From Paenibacillus terrae (GTDB lineage: Bacteria; Bacillota; Bacilli; Paenibacillales; Paenibacillaceae): a stretch of DNA of 32,702 nucleotides. Where the stretch lies: contig NZ_PNXQ01000012.1 of NCBI RefSeq assembly GCF_005217525.1, positions 789,571 through 822,272 of the forward strand, given 5' to 3'. The notes beneath the pieces were generated by a model. It saw only the letters and a program-made list of their open reading frames with translations. It was not told where the DNA came from and ran no database searches. A program made the translations under genes and the position numbers. Of the stretch, positions 7,356 through 16,168 are shown in pieces (positions within the stretch are counted from its first letter, which is position 1; the number at the start of each line of letters is the position of its first letter).

Positions 7356-8273
7356 ATGCCGATTAAAATTCCGGATACACTACCTGCCAAGGAAGTGCTG
7401 GAGGGCGAAAATATTTTCGTAATGGATGAAAGCCTGGCCTATCATCAGGATATTCGTCCGTTGCGCATCGCCATTTTGAATTTGATGCCTACCAAAGAGA
7501 CAACGGAAACCCAACTGCTGCGCCTGGTCGGCAATACCCCGCTTCAAGTGGACGTTACGCTGGTGCACATGAAGTCGCATGTATCTAAAAATACATCGCA
7601 GGAATATTTGAACATGTTTTATAAAACCTTTGATGAGATCAGAAACAGCCGTTTTGACGGTATGGTTATTACGGGAGCACCCGTTGAACAGCTTGAGTTT
7701 GAAGATGTGAACTACTGGGAGGAAATCCGGCAAATTTTTGAATGGACGAAAACGAATGTAACTTCCACCATGCATATCTGTTGGGCCTCACAGGCGGGTC
7801 TGTACCATCATTTCGGCGTTCCTAAATACGGACTTGATTACAAATGCTTTGGCGTGTTTTCACATAGCGTTATTAAACCTAAAGTGAAGCTGCTACGCGG
7901 TTTTGATGAATTGTTTTATGCACCTCATTCCCGGCATACAGAGGTTCGGCGCGAAGATATCGAGCATATTCATGAACTGGAGCTTTTATCCGAATCTGAG
8001 GAAGCCGGAGTGTACCTGGTAGCTACGCGTGATGGCAAACAAATCTTTGTAACCGGACATTCCGAATACGATCCACTTTCCCTGAAATGGGAATATGATC
8101 GTGATGTCGCCAAAGGGATGGATATTGAAGTACCGAAAAATTATTTTCCCAACAATGACCCTGAGCGTACACCGCCCTCAACCTGGCGTGCGCATGCCAA
8201 TTTATTATTTTCAAATTGGCTCAACTACTATGTATACCAAGAAACCCCTTTTGATATCGGGCCCCAGATTTAA
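7356..8273 (+). CDS. metA: Homoserine O-acetyltransferase, MetA family
   Basis: This 305-residue enzyme activates homoserine by acylation, the first committed step of methionine synthesis. The catalytic residues expected in MetA are all present: Cys142 in [10 protein letters not shown], and His235 and Glu237 in VTGHSEYD. Residue 111 is Glu (in [12 protein letters not shown]); in this family Glu111 goes with acetyl-CoA and Gly111 with succinyl-CoA, so the product is predicted to be O-acetylhomoserine despite the common 'succinyltransferase' naming. The start ATG has AAGGAG about 10 nt upstream. It is the first gene behind the S-box and is followed by two Cys/Met-metabolism PLP enzymes that would use its product. 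Confidence 0.95.
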   Translation: MPIKIPDTLPAKEVLEGENIFVMDESLAYHQDIRPLRIAILNLMPTKETTETQLLRLVGNTPLQVDVTLVHMKSHVSKNTSQEYLNMFYKTFDEIRNSRFDGMVITGAPVEQLEFEDVNYWEEIRQIFEWTKTNVTSTMHICWASQAGLYHHFGVPKYGLDYKCFGVFSHSVIKPKVKLLRGFDELFYAPHSRHTEVRREDIEHIHELELLSESEEAGVYLVATRDGKQIFVTGHSEYDPLSLKWEYDRDVAKGMDIEVPKNYFPNNDPERTPPSTWRAHANLLFSNWLNYYVYQETPFDIGPQI

Positions 8274-8397
8274 AATGGGGCTTAACGTTTATCTCTACGC
8301 AGTACCACCTTGCAGCAGCGCAGCAGTATAGATATGATAATCCAATTTTGCAGCATATGTTATAGCACCTATTGTGGAAATGAACAGGAGGATTCAT

Positions 8398-9582
8398 ATG
8401 AGTGAGAAACAGTGGAAAATTGAAAGCAGATTGGCACAAATTGGTTCAATTGAAGAGCCGGTAACCGGAGCGGTGAATTTTCCGATTTATCAATCTACGG
8501 CGTTTCGCCATCCCCGTTTGGGTCAAAGCACAGGATTTGATTACATTCGCACGATCAATCCGACACGCAAGGTGCTGGAGGAGGCGTCCGCTACACTGGA
8601 ATCCGGTGATGCAGGCTTTGCATGCAGTTCAGGTATGGCGGCGCTGCAAACGGTATTTGCCCTGTTTGGACAAGGAGATCATCTGATTGTATCGCTGGAT
8701 CTGTATGGAGGCACGTATCGTTTGCTGGAACGTATTTTATCCAGATTCGGCGTGACGGCGAGCTATGTGGATACGAACGATCTTGAAGCCATCGAGCAGT
8801 CATGTCGACCAAATACCAAAGCGGTATTCATTGAAACGCCTACGAATCCATTAATGATGATTACGGATATTCGCGCTGTAGCCGAATGGGCATCACAATG
8901 TCAGCTGCTTACCATTGTAGATAATACCCTGTTAACACCGTATTTCCAGCGTCCTTTGGAGCTGGGTGCCGATATTGTGGTACATAGCGCAACCAAGTAT
9001 CTGGGCGGACACAATGATGTGCTGGCAGGCTTGATCGTATCTAAGGGTAAGGAGCTATCAGCCGAGATTTCCTTCCTTCATAATTCCATTGGTGCTGTAC
9101 TTTCTCCGAGTGATAGCTACCAGTTGATGAAGGGCATGAAAACATTGGCGCTGCGTATGGATCGGCATGAGCATAATGCGACGGTGCTGGCCAATTATCT
9201 GCTGACGCATCCGGCGGTGGCTGAGGTGTTTTATCCGGGGCTTGAGGGTCATCCTGGGCGTGAAATTCAAAAAAAACAATCCAGCGGCAACACAGGTATT
9301 TTCTCTTTTAAAGTAAAAGATGCCCGTTATGTGGAGCCATTGCTTCGAAACATTAGGCTTATTGCTTTTGCAGAAAGTCTGGGCGGTGTGGAATCGTTAA
9401 TGACTTATCCTGCTGTGCAGACACATGCCGATATACCGGCTGAGATTCGGGATGCAGTGGGAGTAGATGATCGGTTGCTGCGCTTCTCCGTCGGCATTGA
9501 ACATACGGATGATTTAATTGAAGATTTGCGTTCAGCGTTGGAGGCGGCACGTCAGGAAATCGAAGGAGGACAACAGCAATGA
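8398..9582 (+). CDS. metI: MetI-type cystathionine gamma-synthase / O-acetylhomoserine thiolyase
   Basis: This 394-residue PLP enzyme belongs to the Cys/Met metabolism family. It should condense O-acetylhomoserine with cysteine to give cystathionine, and possibly with sulfide to give homocysteine. The PLP lysine lies in HSATKYLGGHND (about residue 200), and the family signatures SSGMAALQT, YGGTYRL and ETPTNP are intact. The ATG at 8398 was chosen because AGGAGG at 8386-8391 stands 6 nt upstream; an upstream in-frame ATG has no such site. It lies 124 nt after metA without a terminator and overlaps the next gene by 4 nt, so the three genes should form one S-box-controlled operon. Confidence 0.9.
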   Translation: MSEKQWKIESRLAQIGSIEEPVTGAVNFPIYQSTAFRHPRLGQSTGFDYIRTINPTRKVLEEASATLESGDAGFACSSGMAALQTVFALFGQGDHLIVSLDLYGGTYRLLERILSRFGVTASYVDTNDLEAIEQSCRPNTKAVFIETPTNPLMMITDIRAVAEWASQCQLLTIVDNTLLTPYFQRPLELGADIVVHSATKYLGGHNDVLAGLIVSKGKELSAEISFLHNSIGAVLSPSDSYQLMKGMKTLALRMDRHEHNATVLANYLLTHPAVAEVFYPGLEGHPGREIQKKQSSGNTGIFSFKVKDARYVEPLLRNIRLIAFAESLGGVESLMTYPAVQTHADIPAEIRDAVGVDDRLLRFSVGIEHTDDLIEDLRSALEAARQEIEGGQQQ

Positions 9583-10757
9583 TTGAGGACGCGCGGAAAA
9601 TCGGGCAAGAGTCGGAAAAAGAACGGAAATTTGCTACCAAGCTGCTACATTTTGGCTCTGAAATCGATAGTGTTACAGGTGCGTCGAGCGTACCGATTTA
9701 TCAGGCGTCCACCTTTCACCATCACGATATTTTCAATCCTCCGCTGCATGACTACAGCCGTTCTGGCAACCCGACACGGCAAGCTTTGGAGGACTATATC
9801 GCCTTACTGGAAGGCGGGGCCAGAGGGTTTGCCTTTGCATCGGGCATGGCGGCCATCTCCAGTACGTTTATGCTGTTGTCCGCAGGGGACCATGTCATTG
9901 TTTCGGAGGATGTATATGGTGGGACCTACCGCCTGCTGACTTCGATTTTAAAACGGATGAACATTGAAACCACCTTCGTCGATATGACAGACATCAACCT
10001 TGTGAAAGAAGCATTGCAGGAAAATACGAAGGCAGTGTACATGGAGACGCCCTCCAATCCAACCCTCAAAATCACCGATGTGGCAGGGGTAACAGCTTGG
10101 GCACAGGATAAAGGACTGCTGACACTGCTGGATAACACCTTTATGACGCCATATTATCAACGTCCAATTGAGCAGGGTGTCGACATTGTGTTGCACAGCG
10201 CAACCAAATTTCTCGGCGGCCACAGTGATGTATTGGCAGGTCTTGCGGTAGCACGTACGGAGTCGTTGGGCAGACAAATCAAGCAGCTTCAAAATGGACT
10301 TGGAACCGTATTAGCCCCACAGGAGTCGTGGTTGCTTATGCGCGGGATGAAGACACTGGAAGCGCGTATGGCTCACAGTGAAAAGAGTGCAGCGAAGCTG
10401 GCCAATTGGCTGAACGAGCGAAGTGACATTGAGGCGGTATACTATCCGGGTCTGGAAAATCATCCGGGGCGTGCTGTACATGAGAGCCAATCCAGTGGAT
10501 ATGGTGCGGTGATCTCGTTTGATGTAGGTTCCGGTGAGCGTGCAAAAGAGGTACTCAATCGCATACAAATTCCGATTGTGGCGGTAAGTCTAGGAGCTGT
10601 GGAAAGTATCTTGTCGTATCCGGCGATGATGTCACATGCGGCAATGCCACACAGTGTACGTCTGGAGCGTGGAATCACGGACGGTCTGCTGCGTTTCTCC
10701 GTAGGTCTGGAGGATATTGACGATCTGATCAATGATCTGAATGAGGCTCTTCGCTAA
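9579..10757 (+). CDS. metC: MetC-type cystathionine beta-lyase
   Basis: This 392-residue PLP enzyme is paralogous to the preceding one and is expected to cleave cystathionine to homocysteine, pyruvate and ammonia. The PLP lysine is Lys210 in LHSATKFLGGHSD, and the motifs ASGMAAISS, YGGTYRLL and METPSNP are present. The start ATG overlaps the stop of metI (ATGA at 9579-9582), with AAGGAGGA at 9563-9570 inside the upstream gene, which indicates translational coupling. Beta-lyase and gamma-synthase/gamma-lyase members are hard to separate by eye. The MetI-MetC assignment rests partly on the classical Bacillus metI-metC gene order. Confidence 0.88.
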   Translation: MIEDARKIGQESEKERKFATKLLHFGSEIDSVTGASSVPIYQASTFHHHDIFNPPLHDYSRSGNPTRQALEDYIALLEGGARGFAFASGMAAISSTFMLLSAGDHVIVSEDVYGGTYRLLTSILKRMNIETTFVDMTDINLVKEALQENTKAVYMETPSNPTLKITDVAGVTAWAQDKGLLTLLDNTFMTPYYQRPIEQGVDIVLHSATKFLGGHSDVLAGLAVARTESLGRQIKQLQNGLGTVLAPQESWLLMRGMKTLEARMAHSEKSAAKLANWLNERSDIEAVYYPGLENHPGRAVHESQSSGYGAVISFDVGSGERAKEVLNRIQIPIVAVSLGAVESILSYPAMMSHAAMPHSVRLERGITDGLLRFSVGLEDIDDLINDLNEALR

Positions 10758-10789
10758 AACAAAAACACGGCATAATAAACATAAAACCT

Positions 10790-10833
10790 AAAAAAGCAGC
10801 AAGCTTCTGTGTAGTGGGAAGCTTGCTGCTTTG
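10790..10833 (+). terminator. Intrinsic terminator of the methionine operon
   Basis: A perfect 12-bp stem GCAGCAAGCTTC (10796-10807) / GAAGCTTGCTGC (10818-10829), extended by A-T pairs, is followed by TTTGTG. The A-rich 5' flank makes it usable in the other direction too. Confidence 0.75.
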
Positions 10834-11165
10834 TGTAAGCGCGATATGGGGGAGGACAATATGAATGGTGTTGCACAACCCCATTTTCCCTTTCCATGGG
10901 ACAATCTACCGTAGAATTATAGCTTGTTCGTCGCATCATCCCCTGGGTAGAAAGCAGAAAGAAACGGGAATAAGTATGGTTCCTTACCTAAAGTTATGTT
11001 AGTATTATCATTAGGTTTTACTATGCTATACAGCACAGACAAATACAAAGCCAGTCATGAACACATATAATACGACAGGGTTCGAACGCAGGTTTGTGAA
11101 ATCATTCTCGTTCATAAGTCCTGTCTTTCATTTCGTCCCCCTGTGAAAGCGAAGGAGGATACACC
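10834..11165. other. Intergenic region before mqnC
   Basis: No gene is supported here. A good -10 hexamer TATAAT occurs at 11066-11071 without a matching -35, so the mqnC promoter is uncertain. Downstream of it, GACAGG (11074-11079) with CCTGTC (11120-11125), plus an inner GAACG/CGTTC pair, could form a hairpin in the leader. I recognise no known riboswitch. Confidence 0.4.
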
Positions 11166-12299
11166 ATGAGTGTAATCGATCATATTTTAGATAAAGCCTT
11201 GCGCAGCGAACGCCTGAATTTAGAGGACACCGTTGCTTTGTTCGAGTCAGACGAGGTAGAAAAAATCGGTCATGCGGCGAATAAAGTGATGAACCGTATG
11301 CATCCTGATCCGATCAAAACCTTCGTCATCGGACGAAATATTAACTATACGAACGTCTGTGACGTATACTGCCGCTTTTGCGCCTTTTACCGTAGACCGG
11401 GCTCGGATGAAGGCTATGTCCTCCCCGATGAAGTGATTTTCCAGAAAATCAAGGAAACGCAGGATGTAGGCGGCACCGAGATTCTGATGCAAGGCGGAGT
11501 GAATCCTAACCTGCCGTTCAGTTACTATACCGATTTGCTCAAAGCGATCAAGGAGCGTTTTCCTGATATTACGATGCACTCCTTCTCGCCGGCTGAAATT
11601 CATAAGATGAAGGAAAAATCCGGCTTGTCCATGGAAGATACGATTCGAGCCATTCATGAAGCTGGATTGGATTCTCTGCCGGGGGGAGGCGGAGAAATTT
11701 TGGATGACCGCACACGCCGCAAAATCAGCCGTCTCAAAGGCTCTTGGCGGGATTGGATGGACGTGATGCAGACCGCTCACAAGGTGGGTATGAACACGAC
11801 AGCTACGATGGTAATCGGCTTTGGCGAGTTGATGGAGGAGCGTGCGCTGCATTTACTGCGTGTTCGTGATGCCCAGGACGAATGCATTGAAAACAAATAT
11901 GATTCCGAAGGCTTCCTGGCCTTTATTCCATGGACCTTCCAACCGGATAATACGAACCTGAAAAAGGAACGCCAGACGCCAGAGGAATATTTGAAGACTG
12001 TTGCAATCAGCCGCCTTGTTCTGGATAACATCAAGCATATTCAGTCTTCGTGGGTAACGATGGGACCGGAAATCGGTAAAAAATCATTGTACTACGGTTG
12101 CGACGACTTCGGTAGTACCATGATTGAGGAAAACGTCGTTTCCGCCGCAGGCGCAACGTACAAAGTTAACATCGAATCCATTTTACAGCTGATCCGCGAG
12201 ACGGGTCATGTTCCGGCACAACGCAATACTCGCTATGATATTATTCGTACCTTTGACGGTGCCAGCAGTATTGAACATGACTTTATTATGCAAAATTAA
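11166..12299 (+). CDS. mqnC: Cyclic dehypoxanthinyl futalosine synthase (menaquinone biosynthesis)
   Basis: This 377-residue radical SAM enzyme cyclises dehypoxanthine futalosine in the futalosine route to menaquinone. The radical SAM cysteine motif CX3CX2C is Cys65, Cys69 and Cys72 in NVCDVYCRFCAFYRR, and the family stretches LMQGGVNPNLP, HSFSPAEI and LPGGGGEIL are clear. The length fits MqnC rather than the related CofG/CofH or MqnE. The ATG has AAGGAGG about 7 nt upstream. No other mqn gene is in the window. The last 85 bp of the gene recur as a fragment at 17021-17105, with only silent differences, so this 3' end marks one edge of an apparent insertion. Confidence 0.94.
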   Translation: MSVIDHILDKALRSERLNLEDTVALFESDEVEKIGHAANKVMNRMHPDPIKTFVIGRNINYTNVCDVYCRFCAFYRRPGSDEGYVLPDEVIFQKIKETQDVGGTEILMQGGVNPNLPFSYYTDLLKAIKERFPDITMHSFSPAEIHKMKEKSGLSMEDTIRAIHEAGLDSLPGGGGEILDDRTRRKISRLKGSWRDWMDVMQTAHKVGMNTTATMVIGFGELMEERALHLLRVRDAQDECIENKYDSEGFLAFIPWTFQPDNTNLKKERQTPEEYLKTVAISRLVLDNIKHIQSSWVTMGPEIGKKSLYYGCDDFGSTMIEENVVSAAGATYKVNIESILQLIRETGHVPAQRNTRYDIIRTFDGASSIEHDFIMQN

Positions 12300-12422
12300 G
12301 ACAAACACACCATAACTAAATTAACACATAATGGAGCATGTAACCTGTTATTTTCCGGTAGTAACATAAAGCTTGTCTATCATTAATCCAAATGGAAGGA
12401 TTAATGATAGACAAGCTTTTTT
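12215..12422 (+). repeat. First copy of the duplicated mqnC-3'-end/terminator block
   Basis: 12215-12299 (the end of mqnC) aligns without gaps to 17021-17105, with five differences in 85 bp, all in third codon positions or in the stop codon. Further on, both copies carry a terminator whose left arm shares TCTATCATTAATCC. The two copies bracket 4.7 kb of accessory genes. Confidence 0.8.
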
Positions 12423-12423
12423 G
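12368..12423 (+). terminator. Long intrinsic terminator of mqnC
   Basis: There is a perfect 22-bp inverted repeat, from AAAGCTTGTCTATC (starting 12368) to its complement ending at 12419, with an 8-nt loop (12390-12397) and a T run to 12422. The stem is symmetrical and A-rich on its left side, so it probably acts in both directions. Confidence 0.85.
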
Positions 12424-12493
12424 ACGTTGGTTTCCATCATGTTTTGGCTGCTTAAAGTTTGAAGACACGCTCTAGTTGTCCTCTTTTTTCTAA

Positions 12494-12533
12494 ATACTAT
12501 CGTATTGAAAGGCAGCTATCGTCATGATAGTAT
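12494..12533 (+). promoter_or_regulatory. Promoter and probable operator of the MocR regulator gene
   Basis: TTGAAA (12505-12510) and TAGTAT (12528-12533) with a 17-nt spacer form a sigma-A-like promoter. It is overlaid by a direct repeat CTATCGT (12497-12503 and 12516-12522, 19 bp apart) and by an inverted pair ATACTATCGT / ATGATAGTAT (12494-12503, 12524-12533). Repeats covering the promoter fit autoregulation by the MocR protein, whose relatives bind direct repeats. A second -10-like TATAAT is at 12551-12556. Confidence 0.45.
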
Positions 12534-12621
12534 ATTAATTAATGGAGTGTTATAATCATACATTAATAAGTGATTTAAGCGATCCATATTTTGAATTCAA
12601 ATACATATGAAGGTGAATCTT

Positions 12622-14052
12622 ATGCTCAAAGTTAACCGAAACGACCAACGTCCCCTATGGCAGCAACTTCTAGACCAAGCGATTCATAATATTAGAACAG
12701 GAAAATGGCCACCAGGGGAATTGCTACTCCCATCTCGTGAGCTCGCTTTATTAGTGGGTGTCTCGCGCTCAACCATACAGATTGTTTATGAGGAATTATT
12801 CAGCCGTGGATACACCGTGACATCTCGGCGCGGTGGAACAAGGGTAAGTGAGTGGAGCTATATAACAGGCTCTTTTGAAGATGTTATGCCTCAAGGGCCA
12901 GTCACCCCTGAATTACCTGTATTAAACGCTGCAGTCAATCATCTACACGGCTGGCTTAGAGGCAAAGAAGAGCAAAATGTGGAGATTGATTTCTGTCCCC
13001 ACGAACCTTATTTGGACCAACATTTTCAAAGAAAATGGAGACAATCATTTTTACAAGCCTCCACAGAAATGGACTTGGCGAATTGGGCTTATGGTAACGC
13101 CTACGGTTTTGTATCACTGCGCGAACAGATACAACGGTATTTGTCACTTGAACGAGGAATCCATGTGCATATCGATCAAATTATGTTAACCTCAGGAGCG
13201 CAGCATAGCCTTGATTTGATCGCTCAAGCGCTATTAACTGAAGGAGACACGGTTTCTGTTGAAGATCCCGGTTTTCCTGCAGCTTGGATGACCATGAAAT
13301 ATAGGAGTATGAATGTTGTGCCCGTTCCTGTTGACGAGTACGGATTACAGGTAGATCACATTCATCCACAATCCAAGCTAACTTTTGTCACGCCTTCGCA
13401 TCAGTGTGCAGTTGGAGTCATAATGTCGGAACCCCGGAGGCAACAATTGTTACGTAAGGCTACACAACATCAATTTTGGATTGTTGAGGACGATTATGAT
13501 AGTGAATTTCGATATCGTGGGGACCCACTTCCTACGTTATTCAGCCATCAACCCCAAAACACGTTATATATGATGAGCTTTTCCAAAATGGTTGCTCCTG
13601 GAATCCGAATATCTGCGATTGTTGGGCCAAAAGGGGCCATCCAACAGCTTGCTCATGTCCATGCACTCACTTATCGTCATCTTCCAATTATGGAACAATT
13701 GACGCTTGCTCATTTTATTGAACACGGGCATTTCATGCGCCATATGAGAAGAGTCAGAAATGTATATCGGCGCAGACATGCAGCCATGACAAAGGCCCTA
13801 GCTGCTACTGGTCTAGACAAGCGTTTTAAACTCAGTGGGGTAGAAACAGGATTGCACATGCTTCTCGAAGCTGAGGAATCGTTTGACGAAGAAGCTGTGA
13901 CTAACCAAGCGCTCAAAGAAGGAATACGTGTTTATCCCCTAAGCAATTATTGTCTAAATAGCGACCGAAAAGGATGGGTACTTGGTTTTGCTAAAGTAGA
14001 TGAGGAGGCAATTGAAGTCGGTATTTATCGCCTTGCGGAGATGCTTTTATAA
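12622..14052 (+). CDS. MocR-type (GntR-aminotransferase fusion) transcriptional regulator, PdxR-like
   Basis: This 476-residue regulator has an N-terminal winged helix-turn-helix of the GntR family (about residues 10-75, with LLPSRELALLVGVSRSTIQI) joined to a fold-type I aminotransferase domain. The PLP-binding features are kept: LTSGAQHSLD, VEDPGFPAAW, WIVEDDYDSEFRY and the Schiff-base lysine in SFSKMVAPGIR (about Lys322). Relatives include PdxR (vitamin B6 genes) and GabR (GABA use), which sense PLP or its adducts. ATG 12622 was preferred to ATG 12607 because AAGGTGA at 12610-12616 is a suitable ribosome binding site. It is convergent with the transporter gene, and its neighbours point to B6-related regulation, which is inference. 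Confidence 0.85.
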   Translation: MLKVNRNDQRPLWQQLLDQAIHNIRTGKWPPGELLLPSRELALLVGVSRSTIQIVYEELFSRGYTVTSRRGGTRVSEWSYITGSFEDVMPQGPVTPELPVLNAAVNHLHGWLRGKEEQNVEIDFCPHEPYLDQHFQRKWRQSFLQASTEMDLANWAYGNAYGFVSLREQIQRYLSLERGIHVHIDQIMLTSGAQHSLDLIAQALLTEGDTVSVEDPGFPAAWMTMKYRSMNVVPVPVDEYGLQVDHIHPQSKLTFVTPSHQCAVGVIMSEPRRQQLLRKATQHQFWIVEDDYDSEFRYRGDPLPTLFSHQPQNTLYMMSFSKMVAPGIRISAIVGPKGAIQQLAHVHALTYRHLPIMEQLTLAHFIEHGHFMRHMRRVRNVYRRRHAAMTKALAATGLDKRFKLSGVETGLHMLLEAEESFDEEAVTNQALKEGIRVYPLSNYCLNSDRKGWVLGFAKVDEEAIEVGIYRLAEMLL

Positions 14053-14301
14053 GACACCGTCTACGCCGAGAAGCATCATCAAAGCTTCATGAGATGGCGT
14101 AGCTACCACTTCTGCAGCAAAGGTGAATACTCGTTGCTTACCGCCAAGCAGCTTCTCATCCGTTTTACAACTTTATCCTTTGACAGCCCATATACTTTAC
14201 GGATGTGACCGTTAATCAGCCGAAGGTGGCATATACCACCTCCACAATATATCTGCCATACCTTTGTGACCTTATCTGTCTCTGTACTGATTTTCAGCCT
14301 T
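14053..14301. other. Short region between convergent genes, possible decayed coding sequence
   Basis: No intact gene is present. On the reverse strand two overlapping open stretches without starts run through about 14050-14300. One has a protein-like composition (for example VFTFAAEVVATPSHEALMML) and ends at 14049-14051, which suggests a frameshifted remnant. I could not assign a family. No clear terminator separates the two convergent genes. Confidence 0.25.
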
Positions 14302-15531
14302 CTATTGTTTCTGCTCAGCTTGTTGAATTACATTCGTACTATATTGCTTTTTTCGAAATTGTCCATGTATCAAAAGATGTGCCGCTAAACCTGTAATAAG
14401 TCCCCAAAATGCACCTCCAACTCCAAGTAATGTAACATTTGCGGCTGTTGCCAAAAAAGTAATTAATGCTGTCTCACGTCCCTTGGGATCTGTTAATGCG
14501 TTGGCAAGGCTACCGCCAATTGTACCCAGGAGTGCCAATCCTGCTAAGGTGGCGATAAAGGTAGCAGGAAGAATCAGAAACAGAGCAGACAGCGTCACAC
14601 CAAAAATGCCGACAACAATGTAAAAAATGCCACAGGCAATACCTGCAATGTAACGTTTTGTTGAATCCTCGTGCGCGTCTTTCCCTGTACAAATCGCCGC
14701 TGTAATTGCTGCTACATTAAAGGCGTGTGAGCCAAAAGGCGCTGTTAAGAGCGAGCCCAAACCCGTTACAGTCAAAATCGGATTCGCGCTCGTTTTAAAT
14801 CCGTCATTTCGCAATACTAGCATTCCAGGCATATATTGTCCCGTCAAGGTAATAATAAACAACGGTAATGCAACACCCAATAAAGCATGAAACGAAAACT
14901 CCGGAACGACAAATACCGGCGATGCAATTGCCAATTTGATATTACTGAAATCTACTTTCCCCACACTAATCAAATAAATAAGTCCGATTGCCAAAATACC
15001 CACGATAGCGTAACGGGATGTAAACCTTCTTAATACTACATACGCAGAAAACAGGACAACTACAAGCAGAGGGTCAACTTTCGCGCCACCAAAGGCTGAA
15101 ATGCCAAACTGCAGTAAAATACCTGCCAGCAGCCCTGAAGCAATGCCTGGAGGGATTAGCCGGACGAAACGTTCGAACATCCCCGATAACCCCAAAATAA
15201 TAAATCCTAAAGCAGAGATAATATAGGCACCAATCACTTCTGGATAGGGGGTTACAGCTAACGCCGAAACAAGAAAAGCTACGCCTGGTGTTGACCAAGC
15301 GGTAATAATCGGTTCACGGTATCGGTAACTTAGCCATATACCAGTTGCACCCACACCAATAGAAATCGACCATATCCATGAAGCGGTCATTTCAGAGCTT
15401 AGACCTGCTACTTTTGCTGCCTGAAATACGAGAATAAATGTACCCCCATAATTGACAATGACAGATATTAAAGCAGCTATAGTGGGTGAAATTAAATCGC
15501 GGCCGCGCAGTGAAGTTGATGTTGTGTTCAT
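14302..15531 (-). CDS. BenE-family (benzoate/H+ symporter-like) membrane transporter
   Basis: This 409-residue, very hydrophobic protein has about 11-12 predicted membrane segments, close to the length of E. coli YdcO/BenE. Family features include WSTPGVAFL in the N-terminal third, the FGSHAFNVAAITAAICTG segment and the GLALLGTIGGSLANAL segment. The name BenE comes from benzoate uptake in Acinetobacter, but substrates of most members are untested. The start ATG has GGAGAGAG just upstream, in a short sequence where that motif occurs twice. It lies downstream of a decayed yggS on the same strand and opposite a MocR regulator, so a vitamer or another PLP-linked compound is a plausible substrate. 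This is inference only. Confidence 0.85.
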   Translation of the reverse strand: MNTTSTSLRGRDLISPTIAALISVIVNYGGTFILVFQAAKVAGLSSEMTASWIWSISIGVGATGIWLSYRYREPIITAWSTPGVAFLVSALAVTPYPEVIGAYIISALGFIILGLSGMFERFVRLIPPGIASGLLAGILLQFGISAFGGAKVDPLLVVVLFSAYVVLRRFTSRYAIVGILAIGLIYLISVGKVDFSNIKLAIASPVFVVPEFSFHALLGVALPLFIITLTGQYMPGMLVLRNDGFKTSANPILTVTGLGSLLTAPFGSHAFNVAAITAAICTGKDAHEDSTKRYIAGIACGIFYIVVGIFGVTLSALFLILPATFIATLAGLALLGTIGGSLANALTDPKGRETALITFLATAANVTLLGVGGAFWGLITGLAAHLLIHGQFRKKQYSTNVIQQAEQKQ

Positions 15532-15589
15532 AAGCTCTCTCCTGCCTCTCTCCTAATCGTTCTGACGCGCGTTTTCGTTCCAGTAATAC

Positions 15590-15875
15590 TCATATTTTAC
15601 AACGTCTTTTACTTTATTCGTTTGCAAATGTCCGATAAAATGCCATTCCACCTGGTTGTACTGCTGCATAAGTAGTAATTTCCCCAAAAGCTCTTGAGCT
15701 TGTTTTCACCAAATAAAGTTTCGCCCGCTTGAATGGCAATTTTTAATTTTTCAAGGGGTACGATTTTTGTCGCTAACAACAATTTCACATCTTCTTTCTT
15801 GCGCCCTGAAGCCTGGCAAGCCAATTCCATCCGTTATCGTACGGATTCAAGATTTTCTTCGACTAAATGGCCCAT
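15590..15875 (-). pseudogene. Truncated, frameshifted yggS-type PLP homeostasis gene
   Basis: Reverse-strand reading from an ATG at 15873-15875 gives GHLVEENLESVR, then an in-frame TAA, then a clear YggS/PROSC N-terminus including LLLATKIVPLEKLK (the PLP lysine in ATK) and AGETLFGENK. After GENK the homology shifts frame and continues as AQELLGKLL and VEWHFIGHLQTNKVKDVV, stopping near 15590. So there is a nonsense codon, a frameshift and loss of more than half of the gene. YggS proteins bind PLP and buffer its free level. The remnant lies just before benE on the same strand. Confidence 0.85.
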
Positions 15876-16168
15876 GTTCGTTCTACCCTCTTTCTGCTTC
15901 TCACCCATGTATTTTGTTCAAGTATTTTAGCTTTTCCCATTTCTGATGCCTTCTTATCAAAATTTTTGGTTCTAACATCAGTAAAGAGCCACAGTCCTTA
16001 TGATTAGGATCCACGGCTTTTGGTCATTACTCAACCTGGCTGGTTTAACTTTCATCCCAAACCCTGTTTTATAGATGTAAGTAACCTCTATATTGTTTCA
16101 GGAATGGAGATCACGAAGAAAGACACATGCAAATTAGCAAAAATAAATGTTTTCGTTAGAGACCGCTA
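15876..16168. other. Non-coding stretch between the PNPOx-family gene and the yggS remnant
   Basis: No gene is supported. A hairpin at about 15988-16020 (AGCC...GGCT with inner GTCCT/AGGAT) could terminate the reverse PNPOx-family transcript. The remainder is AT-rich and looks degraded. Confidence 0.35.
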
